From the IMG/VR virus record IMGVR_UViG_3300035136_000041, positions 1 through 63,198 of that record: a stretch of 63,198 bases of DNA. The stretch is one strand, 5' to 3'. The notes beneath the pieces were generated by a model. It did no database searches and was not told the DNA's origin. It saw only the letters and a program-made list of their open reading frames with translations. The translations under genes were made by a program, and so were the position numbers. This DNA comes from a virus. Below, piece by piece: positions 17,175 through 26,026 of this stretch; the stretch's first letter is position 1, and every line of letters begins with the position of its first letter.

Positions 17175-18647
17175 ATGTTTGAAGATGTTTACGCAGACGT
17201 CTCCTCGACCATCTACGTGGCTGGCTACTACGATTCTGTCAACGACGTATACGCTCGTGTACTTCAACAGCTACTTCCTGATGGAATAATCTGGAAGTGG
17301 GCAGACGAGAGCGATGCATATAGCCTACTCAGAGCCATAGGCTACAGCTTTTGTCGCGTGGCAGAACGAGCTCAAGATCTGCTGAAAGAATTTCATCCAG
17401 ATACTATGTTAGAGATGCTCGAGGATTGGGAACGTGTCTTCGGCCTGCCTGGGGACAATCCAACTCCACCAACCACACTTGCTGCAAGGCGAGGAGCTGT
17501 ACACGCTAAGCTGCTTGGATATGGTGACCCAACAGTTTCATTCTTCGAAGCGATAGCCGCATCTCAAGGTTACACAGATGCGTATGTGAATAGGCATTTT
17601 CTGTCATCGTTTGTCCCTGGCTATGTTGCTGGAGATCCAGTTTCCTCGAAGTGGCAATATGTCTGGGAGATGGTAACCCCTAGGGGCGACGATGACACAT
17701 TGCTGCAATGGAGCTTAGGGAATGTTGCCAGAGCTCACGGTGTGATGCTGATGTTCTGGCTACTTAATCCAGAATTGCAGTCATTCGATACTCCTGGGAG
17801 CAGCGCATTTAATGCTGTAAAATACAATGGAAGTGATTTGTGGGTTGCAGTCGGAGAAGACGGTTCAATTCAGACATCTTCAGACGGTGAAACATGGGTA
17901 AAAAGGACTGCGGCCGGTGGTTATACTGGAGAATTTCATGATGTTGCATACAACGGCTCTGATCTATGGTGTATCGTAGGGGAGAATGGTGAAATACAAA
18001 CTTCTCCCGATGGGATAACCTGGACTCACAGAACAGCAGCAGCAGGAACTCCTCTGTTTAGAGCAGTTGAGCATGATCAATCTGGCTTATGGTGCGCCGT
18101 CGGCGACTCAAATATGGCGCAGACATCACCTGATGGAATTACTTGGACTGTTCACTGGCCTGTAGCCGCAGGCACACCTATACATTGGCAAGGGGTGGCG
18201 TATGGTCTTAGTGGTTGGATCATATGTGGATACTATGGAGCATCTCCTTATGATGGGAGGATACAAACTTCACCTGATGGAGTCACATGGACTGTCAGGA
18301 CTCCAGTCGGTACACCGGATCGTTTCTACGACATAAGCTTTGATGGGAGTGGCCAGTTCCTTATCGTTGGTGAGAACGGCCAGTTGCAAACGTCGGCAAA
18401 CGGAGTCGACTGGCGTAGACGAGAAGCACCCAGTGGCTCTACGATAGACCTCCTCGATGTTGTCTACGCTGGAAATAGGTGGATCGTGATTGGCGACAGT
18501 GGTGAGTTGATCGAGTCATGGTACGGTGAGGACTGGAAACGTCAAGTGTTGACAAAGACAGACGTGTATGGCATAGGCTACGGCGACGGAGTCTGTTGTC
18601 TTGTAGGTGGAACGGCAGGTGACCAAGTTTACACGGCGGAGACGTAA
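17175..18647 (+). CDS. gp48-like (DUF2313) wedge protein fused to beta-propeller
   Basis: A 490-residue protein. Residues 1-205 match Mu gp48 / DUF2313 (YARVLQQLLPDGIIWKW, RAQDLLKEFHPDTMLEMLEDWERVFGL). Residues 215-490 are a beta-propeller built from repeats such as GSDLWVAVGEDGSIQTSSDGETWVKR, with a SPDGITW Asp-box-like core in each blade. Mu gp48 lacks this. The fusion fixes a propeller directly to the baseplate, suggesting a receptor-binding role. Confidence 0.85.
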   Translation: MFEDVYADVSSTIYVAGYYDSVNDVYARVLQQLLPDGIIWKWADESDAYSLLRAIGYSFCRVAERAQDLLKEFHPDTMLEMLEDWERVFGLPGDNPTPPTTLAARRGAVHAKLLGYGDPTVSFFEAIAASQGYTDAYVNRHFLSSFVPGYVAGDPVSSKWQYVWEMVTPRGDDDTLLQWSLGNVARAHGVMLMFWLLNPELQSFDTPGSSAFNAVKYNGSDLWVAVGEDGSIQTSSDGETWVKRTAAGGYTGEFHDVAYNGSDLWCIVGENGEIQTSPDGITWTHRTAAAGTPLFRAVEHDQSGLWCAVGDSNMAQTSPDGITWTVHWPVAAGTPIHWQGVAYGLSGWIICGYYGASPYDGRIQTSPDGVTWTVRTPVGTPDRFYDISFDGSGQFLIVGENGQLQTSANGVDWRRREAPSGSTIDLLDVVYAGNRWIVIGDSGELIESWYGEDWKRQVLTKTDVYGIGYGDGVCCLVGGTAGDQVYTAET

Positions 18648-18649
18648 TC

Positions 18650-19846
18650 ATGCACAGAGTGGATTCTAGTACACGCGCAGTAGATCTGTTTGGCCCAGGA
18701 GAGGATGGCTTCACGGAGGGCAATCCCGGAGTAACTCCTGCGACTGAGACCACCGACGACTGGTTTAATGGGGTTCAGGAGGAGATATGCAACGTCATAG
18801 AGGATTCAAATATCGCCTTAGTGAAGGGCACACGCAATCAGTTATCACGCTCTATTAGAGGAGCATTTGCCACGCTGATTCTGAACAATCAAGCCGATCA
18901 AGCCAACCCAAAAAGCTTTCGGCTTGAGGGAATAACGTGGAGTAGCAGCCTTGGTTTGTTCGTCGCTGTTGGCTCTGCGGACGGAGTTGATGCATATATC
19001 GTTACGTCACCAGACGGCACCACCTGGACAGAGCGAGCGAATCCGAAGAATTTCAAGTTGTATGATGTCGTATGGTCGTCAGATCTGGCACTATTCATAG
19101 CTGTCGGAAATTCCGACGGTGGAGATGCATATATCGTTACGTCACCAGACGGCACCACCTGGACAGAGCGAGCGAATCCGAAAAGTGTTTCACTATTCGG
19201 AGTCACGTGGTGTAGCGATCTGACTTTAGCCGTAGCCGCAGGTTCGGTTGATGGTGCGGATTCATACCTAATCACATCCCCTGATGGAATTAACTGGACA
19301 GAGCGAGTCAATCCTAAAAACGTCAGCTTATATGACGTCGTATGGTCATCTGATTTAACTCTCTTCTGCGCTGTTGGGGCTGCAGATGGGGCTGATGCCT
19401 ACGTAGTCACGTCACCTGACGGTGTCACGTGGACTGAGCGCACCAACCCAAAGAATTTCGAGCTACATGGTGTTGAATGGAGCGATGAGCTTAGTTTGTT
19501 CGTTGCGGTTGGGGAGGGTGATGGAACCGACAGTTACATTGTGACCTCGCCTGACGGGACCACTTGGACTGAGAGATCCAATCCGAAGAATTTCGATCTC
19601 AAGGATGTGATCTGGAACCCAGATCTTGATGTGCTCTTTGCGGTTGGTTTTAACGACGGTAGCGATGCGTATTGTCTCATGTCGCTGGATGCCATTACAT
19701 GGTCTGAAGTCGCTATGGCAGACGACGAGGATTTATATGCTGCGACCTGGAGCCCTGATTTAGGGGTGTTCGTTGCTGTTGGCGAGCTGGATGGGGCGGA
19801 TGCGCATATAACAAAGAGCCTTAACCTACCATTCTTTGGGAGTTGA
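18650..19846 (+). CDS. Beta-propeller tail fibre
   Basis: A 398-residue protein with a short N-terminal attachment region (residues 1-80, TPATETTDDWFNGVQEEI, common in phage fibre N-termini), then seven blades of about 45 residues of the form NPKNFxLxDVxWSxDLxLFxAVGxxDGxDAYIVTSPDGTTWTE. A 59-bp stretch is perfectly duplicated (18989-19047 and 19124-19182), pointing to recent blade duplication or gene conversion. Likely receptor-binding fibre. Confidence 0.85.
   Translation: MHRVDSSTRAVDLFGPGEDGFTEGNPGVTPATETTDDWFNGVQEEICNVIEDSNIALVKGTRNQLSRSIRGAFATLILNNQADQANPKSFRLEGITWSSSLGLFVAVGSADGVDAYIVTSPDGTTWTERANPKNFKLYDVVWSSDLALFIAVGNSDGGDAYIVTSPDGTTWTERANPKSVSLFGVTWCSDLTLAVAAGSVDGADSYLITSPDGINWTERVNPKNVSLYDVVWSSDLTLFCAVGAADGADAYVVTSPDGVTWTERTNPKNFELHGVEWSDELSLFVAVGEGDGTDSYIVTSPDGTTWTERSNPKNFDLKDVIWNPDLDVLFAVGFNDGSDAYCLMSLDAITWSEVAMADDEDLYAATWSPDLGVFVAVGELDGADAHITKSLNLPFFGS
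18989..19182 (+). repeat. Perfect 59-bp repeats in propeller blades
   Basis: 18989-19047 and 19124-19182 are identical over 59 bp at a 135-bp (45-codon) period, whereas other blades have drifted. The repeat codes for the SPDGTTWTE strand-turn. Confidence 0.85.
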
Positions 19847-19848
19847 GT

Positions 19849-20310
19849 ATGAAGTATCTAGTTGTAGCAATCATGATTGTGTATCCGTTGGCTACTTTGG
19901 CCGCAAACGTCCCCCTATCAGCCACTGATACTGGCATCTCAGCCGAGAATCTTTCAGACACACCGATGACAGATCCGATCCACATGGAAGGATCCGGCAA
20001 GCAAAGCAATCAGCTTTCGATCACGTGGGCGGTAACGCCAGGTTCGTCAACGCGAATTCAAGTCACATGCTGGACATCAAATCTGAAGACTAGCGGGTAT
20101 GGACAACGTGGATTCTGCGATAACGCCTCGCCATCCAACTGCCATCCTGACGTGCGCGAATTTACACTATCTGAGTATACTACCGTGTCTGGAAAGAAAT
20201 GGATCAAGACAGAGTGGGAGATCACGGAGGAGTGGGCGAAGTGCTCTGCTGACGATCCTGATGATGGCACTGGCACTGTCACTGCTACAGGGACGAGGAG
20301 TGAGCGATGA
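19849..20310 (+). CDS. Secreted small protein with signal peptide
   Basis: A 153-residue protein. The ATG at 19849 gives a classic Sec signal peptide (MKYLVVAIMIVYPLATLA, then AN). The mature part has several Cys residues (VTCWTS, GFCDN, SNCHP, KCSADD) and a beta-rich composition, as expected for an exported disulphide-bonded protein. It lies between fibre genes. Possibly a host-envelope or exclusion protein; function unknown. Confidence 0.75.
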   Translation: MKYLVVAIMIVYPLATLAANVPLSATDTGISAENLSDTPMTDPIHMEGSGKQSNQLSITWAVTPGSSTRIQVTCWTSNLKTSGYGQRGFCDNASPSNCHPDVREFTLSEYTTVSGKKWIKTEWEITEEWAKCSADDPDDGTGTVTATGTRSER

Positions 20311-21701
20311 GTAATAGGCAATTTATTTGCTATCTGCTTGTGATGGGGTGCATATTCCTCTTATGCTCAACAGCCTCAAGGGCCACCAGCGACCGCTCTC
20401 GAGGCGGTGGAGGAGGTGTACTAGCAGATGGGACTTGCCTCACCGATCTGGATCTTGACACGCATAAGCTCTACGGGGATTACTCGGCCGACTCAAACAC
20501 ATACATCTATCGCAGTGGTGCTGATGAGTGGACCATGGTGGCTGGTGGAGTTGATGCGGCTATCTGTGACGCCTCCTATTGCACGTTTGCTAGTGGGCCT
20601 ATGATAGGCGCATCGATTCCATTTGCAGATGCCGCAGGGACGTTGACCTTACAAAACGTCGACGCGCTGGACGGGACTACCTTAGCCACCATCGTAGCAG
20701 CCATCAGCAGCAACGGATCCGAGTACGACGATGATGTCTCAGTGTGCTGGGGCGACGATGATGACTTCTGCATCGAGCACGATACGGACGGCACTCCTGA
20801 TAGACTGCGTCTCACCCAGGCAGACTGCGATGGATCGCCATGCGCTCCGTTGGAGTTTTACAAGGAGGGGGGGACCAATGTAGTAGCCATACGAGCATCA
20901 TCGGTAACGAACCCGGACGCTAAGATGACATTTGGACCGCCTGGAGCGTCGAGCTATGGCTTGGGGGCTAATGATTCGCATTTTACGGGGAAGGTGGAGA
21001 TTACTGGTAATTTTTACGCAGGCAACGCGTCATATGTCGGCAATGTATGGCTTTCGGGCGGGGAAATATTCGGAGCAACAAATTTTGGTGTTATAAAACC
21101 GAACTTATATACACAGACTATTAATACCCTCGCTTTATTGACCGGATCTGACTCGAACTATATTTTCATCGGGTCCTATGATGACAGTGGGACTAACTTT
21201 GGTATAACAAAACCGAATGACAACGCAGTCATAATACAAAGTATCGACGAGACGGATGTAACAAAACACTCTGTATTATTTTGGAACCGCCTCGCCTTAG
21301 GGGGCGATGGTGGAGGTCTCGGTTGTATCAATCAGACCTTCGCCTACGACGACTTCGTGGACGGTGGAGGCGTAGTTGGAACGCTCGTGCTCGACGAAGG
21401 TATCCCGAACGGCGCGGTTGTGCAACGCGCGATCCTGCATACCCTTGTTCCAGGATTTACTGGCGGTGCGAATTCGACGGCGACTGTGCAGATAGGTGAT
21501 GGTACCGATCCAGATCGGTACAATACTGGCACACCAGACATCTACACGACCAACGCAAGTGGCGTCGATTTGGGTGTTCCGTCCGGTACAGCCTGGCACG
21601 ACGATGCAAAGAACGTAACAGTCACCGCCACGGTCGACAATGATTGGAGTACGATTTCAGCCGGGGAGGCAACGGTGGTTGTCTGTTACTGGGCACCATA
21701 A
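20307..21701 (+). CDS. Fibre-like protein with Sec signal peptide
   Basis: A 464-residue protein. Residues 1-27 form a signal peptide (hydrophobic core CYLLVMGCIFLLC, then STASRA). The mature part looks like a phage fibre: TLTLQNVDALDGTT, EFYKEGGTNVVAIRASS, HFTGKVEITGNFYAG, and a C-terminal beta domain with VVGTLVLDEGIPNGAVV. A signal peptide on a fibre-like protein is very unusual. It may be exported to the periplasm or host surface. Confidence 0.75.
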   Translation: MSNRQFICYLLVMGCIFLLCSTASRATSDRSRGGGGGVLADGTCLTDLDLDTHKLYGDYSADSNTYIYRSGADEWTMVAGGVDAAICDASYCTFASGPMIGASIPFADAAGTLTLQNVDALDGTTLATIVAAISSNGSEYDDDVSVCWGDDDDFCIEHDTDGTPDRLRLTQADCDGSPCAPLEFYKEGGTNVVAIRASSVTNPDAKMTFGPPGASSYGLGANDSHFTGKVEITGNFYAGNASYVGNVWLSGGEIFGATNFGVIKPNLYTQTINTLALLTGSDSNYIFIGSYDDSGTNFGITKPNDNAVIIQSIDETDVTKHSVLFWNRLALGGDGGGLGCINQTFAYDDFVDGGGVVGTLVLDEGIPNGAVVQRAILHTLVPGFTGGANSTATVQIGDGTDPDRYNTGTPDIYTTNASGVDLGVPSGTAWHDDAKNVTVTATVDNDWSTISAGEATVVVCYWAP

Positions 21702-21714
21702 AGGAGGGATTACC

Positions 21715-22059
21715 ATGTTGAGGTTTATCTGTGGTTGTATCGTAGGCATTGTTCTTGGTACGTGCGTTTACGCATTAGCCGTGAGCACATCAAAGGGCTA
21801 CACAGTATTCAAAAGCGTGCCAATAACTAATCCTGTCGCCGTCGACATATTCGCCAGAGGCGTTACGGCTGCGTGTAGCGACATAGACACTGAGGCTGAA
21901 GCAACGCCAGGAACATGCGCAGCGCACATGGCTACTCCGACAGCGGGATCGTGTATCAGCATATGCGCGGTCGATACCGATGGAGATGGGGTGTCAGATG
22001 TGGCTCATGCGACAGCAACGTTTATGATGCCAGGCGATTTCGAGGTGAGCTCGCCTTAG
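21715..22059 (+). CDS. Small exported Cys-rich protein
   Basis: A 114-residue protein beginning at ATG 21715 after AAGGAGGG. MLRFICGCIVGIVLGTCVYALA is a signal or anchor segment, followed by a VDTDGDGVSDVA calcium-loop-like motif. Four Cys pairs suggest disulphides outside the cytoplasm. Third consecutive exported product in this cluster. Confidence 0.7.
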   Translation: MLRFICGCIVGIVLGTCVYALAVSTSKGYTVFKSVPITNPVAVDIFARGVTAACSDIDTEAEATPGTCAAHMATPTAGSCISICAVDTDGDGVSDVAHATATFMMPGDFEVSSP

Positions 22060-22072
22060 AGTAGGACTGGTC

Positions 22073-22360
22073 ATGGCAACACAACGTAGGGGACTGAAAT
22101 GGTGGGGGGCTGTTATTGGGATCGTAGTTGGTCTGCTCACCATTGCCGTGCTCAGCTTGACGTTGTGTAGCCAGATGAATCTTGCTTCGCCGGTCAGCGC
22201 CGCAACGAAGGATGAGCTAGCCGAAGTCAAAACGAGGGTTGATGCGACAGACGATCGCATCGATGCGCTGGAGAAAACACTCGCGGAAATGGATGGCAAA
22301 CTTGATACGGTCATCCGCTTGCTGCGCGATAAACGGGTTGACGAACGTCACAGAAGGTGA
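22073..22360 (+). CDS. Membrane-anchored coiled-coil protein
   Basis: A 95-residue protein with one transmembrane helix (residues 9-30, WWGAVIGIVVGLLTIAVLSL) followed by a coiled coil (DELAEVKTRVDATDDRIDALEKTLAEMDG). It precedes the amidase and could be an accessory lysis or spanin-like protein. Confidence 0.7.
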   Translation: MATQRRGLKWWGAVIGIVVGLLTIAVLSLTLCSQMNLASPVSAATKDELAEVKTRVDATDDRIDALEKTLAEMDGKLDTVIRLLRDKRVDERHRR

Positions 22361-22372
22361 GATAACTGCGGC

Positions 22373-22975
22373 ATGAGACTTCTGCACGATCCAGGGCACG
22401 GCGGGCATAACCGAGGACTTCAATACGCCGGGTTCGTTGAGCGTAGGTGGGTAGTAGACTTCAGTCACTTCCTGATGGATAGGCTATCGGCCTTGTGTAA
22501 ATACCAGTGCATGGCTAGAACATCTGACGATTACATTCGCTACACCGTCAGGGCTCGTCGAGCTGCCGAGTGGAAAGCAGACCTGGCATTCTTGCATCAT
22601 GTCAATGGGTTGTTCTACAAGGAAGATCATCACAGAGCTGGGCAGGGCAATCCACACGGGAGCGGAACGATTTGCTTTGTCGCACCCGAAGATGAACTCT
22701 CCCACCGCGTAGCTGAGGCTTTGATTAAAGGCTTGCCGAAAGAGCTGTGGAGAAAGAAAGACTACCTGATTACGGCCAATCCAGATGATTGGACCGAGAA
22801 CGCCTACGGGCACCTCCATCATTACACTAATAAAGGAATCCCCACAATCCTGATCGAGTGGGGGTTTGCTACTAATGATGCAGATCGTAGAGCGTTGCAG
22901 AACGACAAGGTTCGTGATGGCATGGCCAAGGCTGCTGCCGAGGCCGTTCTAAAATTCAGGGAGTTAAGAGGGTGA
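22373..22975 (+). CDS. N-acetylmuramoyl-L-alanine amidase (endolysin)
   Basis: A 200-residue protein of the Amidase_3 family. The MRLLHDPGHGG opening carries the first zinc-binding His, followed by FVERRWVVDF with the Glu ligand, LAFLHHVNG with the third ligand region, and IPTILIEWGFATN with the catalytic Glu. No signal peptide, so release depends on the adjacent holin. It cleaves the amide bond between muramic acid and the peptide. Confidence 0.9.
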   Translation: MRLLHDPGHGGHNRGLQYAGFVERRWVVDFSHFLMDRLSALCKYQCMARTSDDYIRYTVRARRAAEWKADLAFLHHVNGLFYKEDHHRAGQGNPHGSGTICFVAPEDELSHRVAEALIKGLPKELWRKKDYLITANPDDWTENAYGHLHHYTNKGIPTILIEWGFATNDADRRALQNDKVRDGMAKAAAEAVLKFRELRG

Positions 22976-22976
22976 C

Positions 22977-23231
22977 ATGAAGGATTCGATCAAATCCGTG
23001 GCTTGGAAGTACGTAGGGGCAATGTTCCTCGAGCAGAAAGATGGGGGTATGGCTGTCAGTCTTGGCCGCGTACTCTTGTTGTCTGTGGTTGGTGTTGCTA
23101 TGTGGAAATGGGGGCATGATGCCAATCCACCGGATACGATGATGAAGGTCTTGTACACGCTCTTTGGGTACGTATTCGGGACGAAGGTGGTGACTGCTGT
23201 GCAAGACATTGTTGGTAAGGCCAAACAATGA
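22977..23231 (+). CDS. Holin-like membrane protein
   Basis: An 84-residue protein with one or two hydrophobic segments (LGRVLLLSVVGVAMWKW and VLYTLFGYVFGTKVVTAV) directly after the amidase. The short KDSIKSVAWKY amphipathic start and size fit small phage holins. Confidence 0.7.
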   Translation: MKDSIKSVAWKYVGAMFLEQKDGGMAVSLGRVLLLSVVGVAMWKWGHDANPPDTMMKVLYTLFGYVFGTKVVTAVQDIVGKAKQ

Positions 23232-23533
23232 AGCAGCTCAAGGCAATCATCTTGACTGCACTGGTCGGAGTTGTGTCTGGCGCACTATTCGTCTGGCAGA
23301 TTCTCAGAAGCAAGATGACGACTAGGTCGGAAGTCAAGCGGATGGAAAAAGAGGCCAAACGAACCGACGAGAAAGCTAAGCGTCGAATCAGAGAGTCAGA
23401 AGCCAGAGCTAGCGCTGACACTCTAAGAGACAGGATAAAGGCCGAGGAGAAACGCAATGCTACCGACACTAGTCTTTCTGCTGTCCACGATCGCCTCGAC
23501 AGAGAATCTCGAATTCGTCGATCCAATCGCTGA
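23228..23533 (+). CDS. Rz-like inner-membrane spanin
   Basis: A 101-residue protein with an N-terminal transmembrane anchor (AIILTALVGVVSGALFVWQI) and a long highly charged coiled coil (RMEKEAKRTDEKAKRRIRESEARA). This is the i-spanin layout. The next gene starts inside its 3' end, like Rz/Rz1. Confidence 0.7.
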   Translation: MKQLKAIILTALVGVVSGALFVWQILRSKMTTRSEVKRMEKEAKRTDEKAKRRIRESEARASADTLRDRIKAEEKRNATDTSLSAVHDRLDRESRIRRSNR

Positions 23534-23957
23534 GGAGGATGTTTGGACAGCACCAGCTTTGCCGGAGTGGCCTGCCGATCTCCCCCCAAAGCTGGAAGTA
23601 CCGAAAGAAGCCGAATGCTTTCTCAAGGGCGACGTATGGTCCATGGATGAATGGGTCCTCGGAGAGGGGCTGTACATTCCCAAGCCAAGAGGCGACGCTG
23701 AGGGTGCACTCCTCAGTGCTTGTCTCGATATGCCCGAGCTCGTGCAAATGCAGCTCGATCGCATTCGCAGGGAAGTCTTGTCAGATTTTGTCTCAGAGGA
23801 GGTTGACCGTCATGTCTCCCGGGCCCAGGCCGACATGATGCAGGAGCAGGAATCGGGCGGATTCCTATCAGGGCTCGCTTTGACTGTGGTGATCGTAGCC
23901 ACCGCATTGGGATTTGCAGCTGGGACCCTGCTCGGCGGATACGTCATCGCTCATTGA
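23457..23957 (+). CDS. Secreted/anchored protein overlapping Rz-like gene
   Basis: A 166-residue protein that starts within the Rz-like gene in another frame. It has an N-terminal hydrophobic signal (MLPTLVFLLSTIAS), a proline/acidic middle and a C-terminal transmembrane helix (LALTVVIVATALGFAAGTLLGG). There is no lipobox Cys, so it is not a typical Rz1 lipoprotein. It may be a membrane-tethered lysis accessory. Its end overlaps the convergent gene by 7 bp. Confidence 0.65.
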   Translation: MLPTLVFLLSTIASTENLEFVDPIAEEDVWTAPALPEWPADLPPKLEVPKEAECFLKGDVWSMDEWVLGEGLYIPKPRGDAEGALLSACLDMPELVQMQLDRIRREVLSDFVSEEVDRHVSRAQADMMQEQESGGFLSGLALTVVIVATALGFAAGTLLGGYVIAH

Positions 23958-25153
23958 ATAGCACATCTGGTCAAAACAGTCTGGGCAATTCCCTTGTACT
24001 CGTTGTGCTTCTTGACCGTAGCTTTGACTTTGTAGGTCTGACCAATCTCGAGATCTGGATCATTTGAGGAGAACCAAGTCGCCTGATTACCTTCGCCCTC
24101 GATGAATCGATAGACACTAACCGTGCCATAGTCTCCTTCAATAACGCGGCAACCTACAACAGTCAGCTCGAAAACTTCACGCTTCTTGACGACGCCAAAA
24201 TGGTTACTAGCGGCTTGGGCACGCCGTCTCTCGACCTCGCGTTCGATGTGGCGGCGATACGATACCAAGATCGAGCAAGTGATTCCGAGCAGCTTGACGG
24301 GCACTGAAGTCATACTCGCCACGGTCCGCACGTTGTAGAGATAGTCGCTGTCGGTCCCTTCACCGGCTGTGGCAGCCCACTGCCAGGCTTGCTCGGCCTC
24401 GGTGCGATCTTTGTCCTCGACCCGACGACGCAGCCAATCCGCGCAATCCTCGCCGTCCCTTGTCTTTCCGATCGCGAAGTAATCGCGTTGGACCTCGTCG
24501 GCGGTCGCTTCGCAAGGCATATCACTATCACGTGCTGCGGTGCGACTCAGCCAACCGTGCTCGCGGATGGCAACGATGGTGCGGCTCAGTACGTCGATTG
24601 GGTCGAGCCTGACCGCTTCACGCGAGCCATGAAAGCCTTCCTCTTCTTCGAGCAGGCCGGCCACGTCGATCATGTATTGGCACTCAGCAGCGGCCCTGCG
24701 GGGATCATGACCGCCCAAGAAGTCGGCTAGACAGTTGCGCCCGACTACTTGCCACTTGCTATTAGTGTCATGCAACGCAAATGTGTCGGTTCGCTGGCGG
24801 TGTGTGCGGCAGTGATCGCAGCGGCCTGGCTCGACATCGCGGAGCTCAACCGGTACCGTTTCTCCGGGCACGTTGGCAATGATCACCATGCCGTCCACAT
24901 GCATCAGCTTGGCAGCCAACGTCCACCCATCGACGCGCGGGGGTTCGCCGAGGACTTCGACGTCGCGCTTGCGCAGGATAACGTCTTTCCCATCGAAGCG
25001 CGTTTTGACGTCGTACGGTTCCCCGATGTGCAGCTCGATCGGTTGACAGCCTAGCTTGACGGCTCGTCGATTGATCTTGTCGACCTTGTGCTGGAGTTCG
25101 GGGATCCGATAGTCAAGCACTTGATACGTCTTTGTTTGATTTGTCTGTGTCAT
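23951..25153 (-). CDS. Zinc-motif plus OB-like protein, unknown function
   Basis: A 400-residue protein; the ATG at 25153 follows GGAG and sits about 24 nt after the predicted transcription start. Residues 105-140 contain CDHCRTHRQRTDTF and the VVGRNCLADFLGGHD motif, a treble-clef-like zinc site. The last 90 residues (FELTVVGCRVIEGDYGTVSVYRF ... IGQTYKVKATVKKHNEYKG) look like an OB-fold single-strand-binding domain. This architecture occurs in phages and plasmids without known function. It is the last gene of the leftward block and has its own promoter. Confidence 0.75.
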   Translation of the reverse strand: MTQTNQTKTYQVLDYRIPELQHKVDKINRRAVKLGCQPIELHIGEPYDVKTRFDGKDVILRKRDVEVLGEPPRVDGWTLAAKLMHVDGMVIIANVPGETVPVELRDVEPGRCDHCRTHRQRTDTFALHDTNSKWQVVGRNCLADFLGGHDPRRAAAECQYMIDVAGLLEEEEGFHGSREAVRLDPIDVLSRTIVAIREHGWLSRTAARDSDMPCEATADEVQRDYFAIGKTRDGEDCADWLRRRVEDKDRTEAEQAWQWAATAGEGTDSDYLYNVRTVASMTSVPVKLLGITCSILVSYRRHIEREVERRRAQAASNHFGVVKKREVFELTVVGCRVIEGDYGTVSVYRFIEGEGNQATWFSSNDPDLEIGQTYKVKATVKKHNEYKGIAQTVLTRCAIQ

Positions 25154-25183
25154 CGTTTCTCCTGTATGCCTTGTCATACATAC

Positions 25184-25238
25184 AGTCTAGACGATCGAGC
25201 ACAGTGTGTCAAATAAATCTACAGGGAGATGTCGATTT
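25184..25238 (-). promoter_or_regulatory. Sigma-70-type promoter with upstream AAATC/GATTT box
   Basis: On the minus strand TTGACA (25212-25207) and TAGACT (25189-25184) are 17 bp apart. GTCTAGAC overlaps the -10. Two bases upstream of the -35 is an inverted AAATC-N14-GATTT box (25215-25238). The same promoter core occurs at 47112 and 40520, and the box at 27419 and 47085. It drives the 400-residue gene ending at 23951. Confidence 0.85.
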
Positions 25239-25260
25239 TGTACAGTGTGTGGGTACACAC

Positions 25261-25449
25261 CTACATATCGTTATCGGTGGGATTCTGCTTGTCCAAGTAG
25301 ACGCACTTCTCCTCCGCCACCCAAGGACAATACCCCAGGAAGGCGCGCATCCTCTGAGCAATACCGATACCTGCCATCAGCCCGACTACGAATGCGGCCG
25401 AGTACGAGAACCAAATCCAGATCCAAACTGAGAGTTCCTCACCCGTCAT
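25261..25449 (-). CDS. Small membrane protein
   Basis: A 62-residue protein, ATG 25449. One transmembrane helix (SVWIWIWFSYSAAFVVGLMAGIG), then a basic segment and a Cys-containing tail (FLGYCPWVAEEKCVYL). Unknown function; start overlaps the next upstream gene's stop region. Confidence 0.6.
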   Translation of the reverse strand: MTGEELSVWIWIWFSYSAAFVVGLMAGIGIAQRMRAFLGYCPWVAEEKCVYLDKQNPTDNDM

Positions 25450-25895
25450 AGCCGGCCGGCCCTTTCTTCCTTGTGGATCTCGATGGCGCGTTCTCGAGTG
25501 ACTGGCTTTTCGGCCACACACCGATCCCGGGCTCGCTTCCATCGATCGTACTCATCCGCAGTGACGGAGATGAGATTCAGCTTTCCGAAATGCAGTGACC
25601 CACAATCACTGCCATCACGATCGTCTGCCAAATCCCAGAGCATTGACACGAAAAACTCGTCGTCAAAATCTGCTACGACTACGAGGTCGACGTCGCTGTC
25701 TGGCTTGGGGGTGCCATACACACGGCTACCGGTGACGAATGGTAGTCGTTTTGTTTCCTCGAGCTTCTTCTCGAGCTCCGCGATCCGTCGCCGAGCTCTT
25801 GCGATAGGTGTGTCAGGCTCACAGCCAGGACAACTTTTGTCTCGGCACGTGACGAGATGAGTCGAAAATGTGGCCCGTTTTACGAATGCTGACAT
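25446..25895 (-). CDS. MNT-type nucleotidyltransferase
   Basis: A 149-residue protein. FVTGSRVYGTPKPDSDVDLVVVAD is the GS...DxD signature of minimal nucleotidyltransferases, preceded by a coiled coil (RRRIAELEKKLEET) and a CRDKSCPGC zinc-like motif. No HEPN partner gene is next to it, so it does not look like a complete MNT/HEPN toxin-antitoxin pair. Substrate unknown. Confidence 0.75.
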   Translation of the reverse strand: MSAFVKRATFSTHLVTCRDKSCPGCEPDTPIARARRRIAELEKKLEETKRLPFVTGSRVYGTPKPDSDVDLVVVADFDDEFFVSMLWDLADDRDGSDCGSLHFGKLNLISVTADEYDRWKRARDRCVAEKPVTRERAIEIHKEERAGRL

Positions 25896-25900
25896 ACCAA

Positions 25901-26026
25901 TCACCCCGAGCACATCGCCATCGCCACCATGAGCGCGATGATCCCGACCGCAAATAGAAATCCGAAAAGCATCGGCTCAGTGACCTCGTCACGGATGAAA
26001 TATTGGATCCTGCTTTTGAGTTTCAT
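25901..26026 (-). CDS. Small 41-residue membrane protein
   Basis: ATG 26026 follows GGGAGAAAG. The product starts MKLKSRIQYFIRDE and has one transmembrane helix (LFGFLFAVGIIALMVAMAM). Its start overlaps the upstream zinc-ribbon gene's end (ATGA-type). Unknown role. Confidence 0.6.
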   Translation of the reverse strand: MKLKSRIQYFIRDEVTEPMLFGFLFAVGIIALMVAMAMCSG

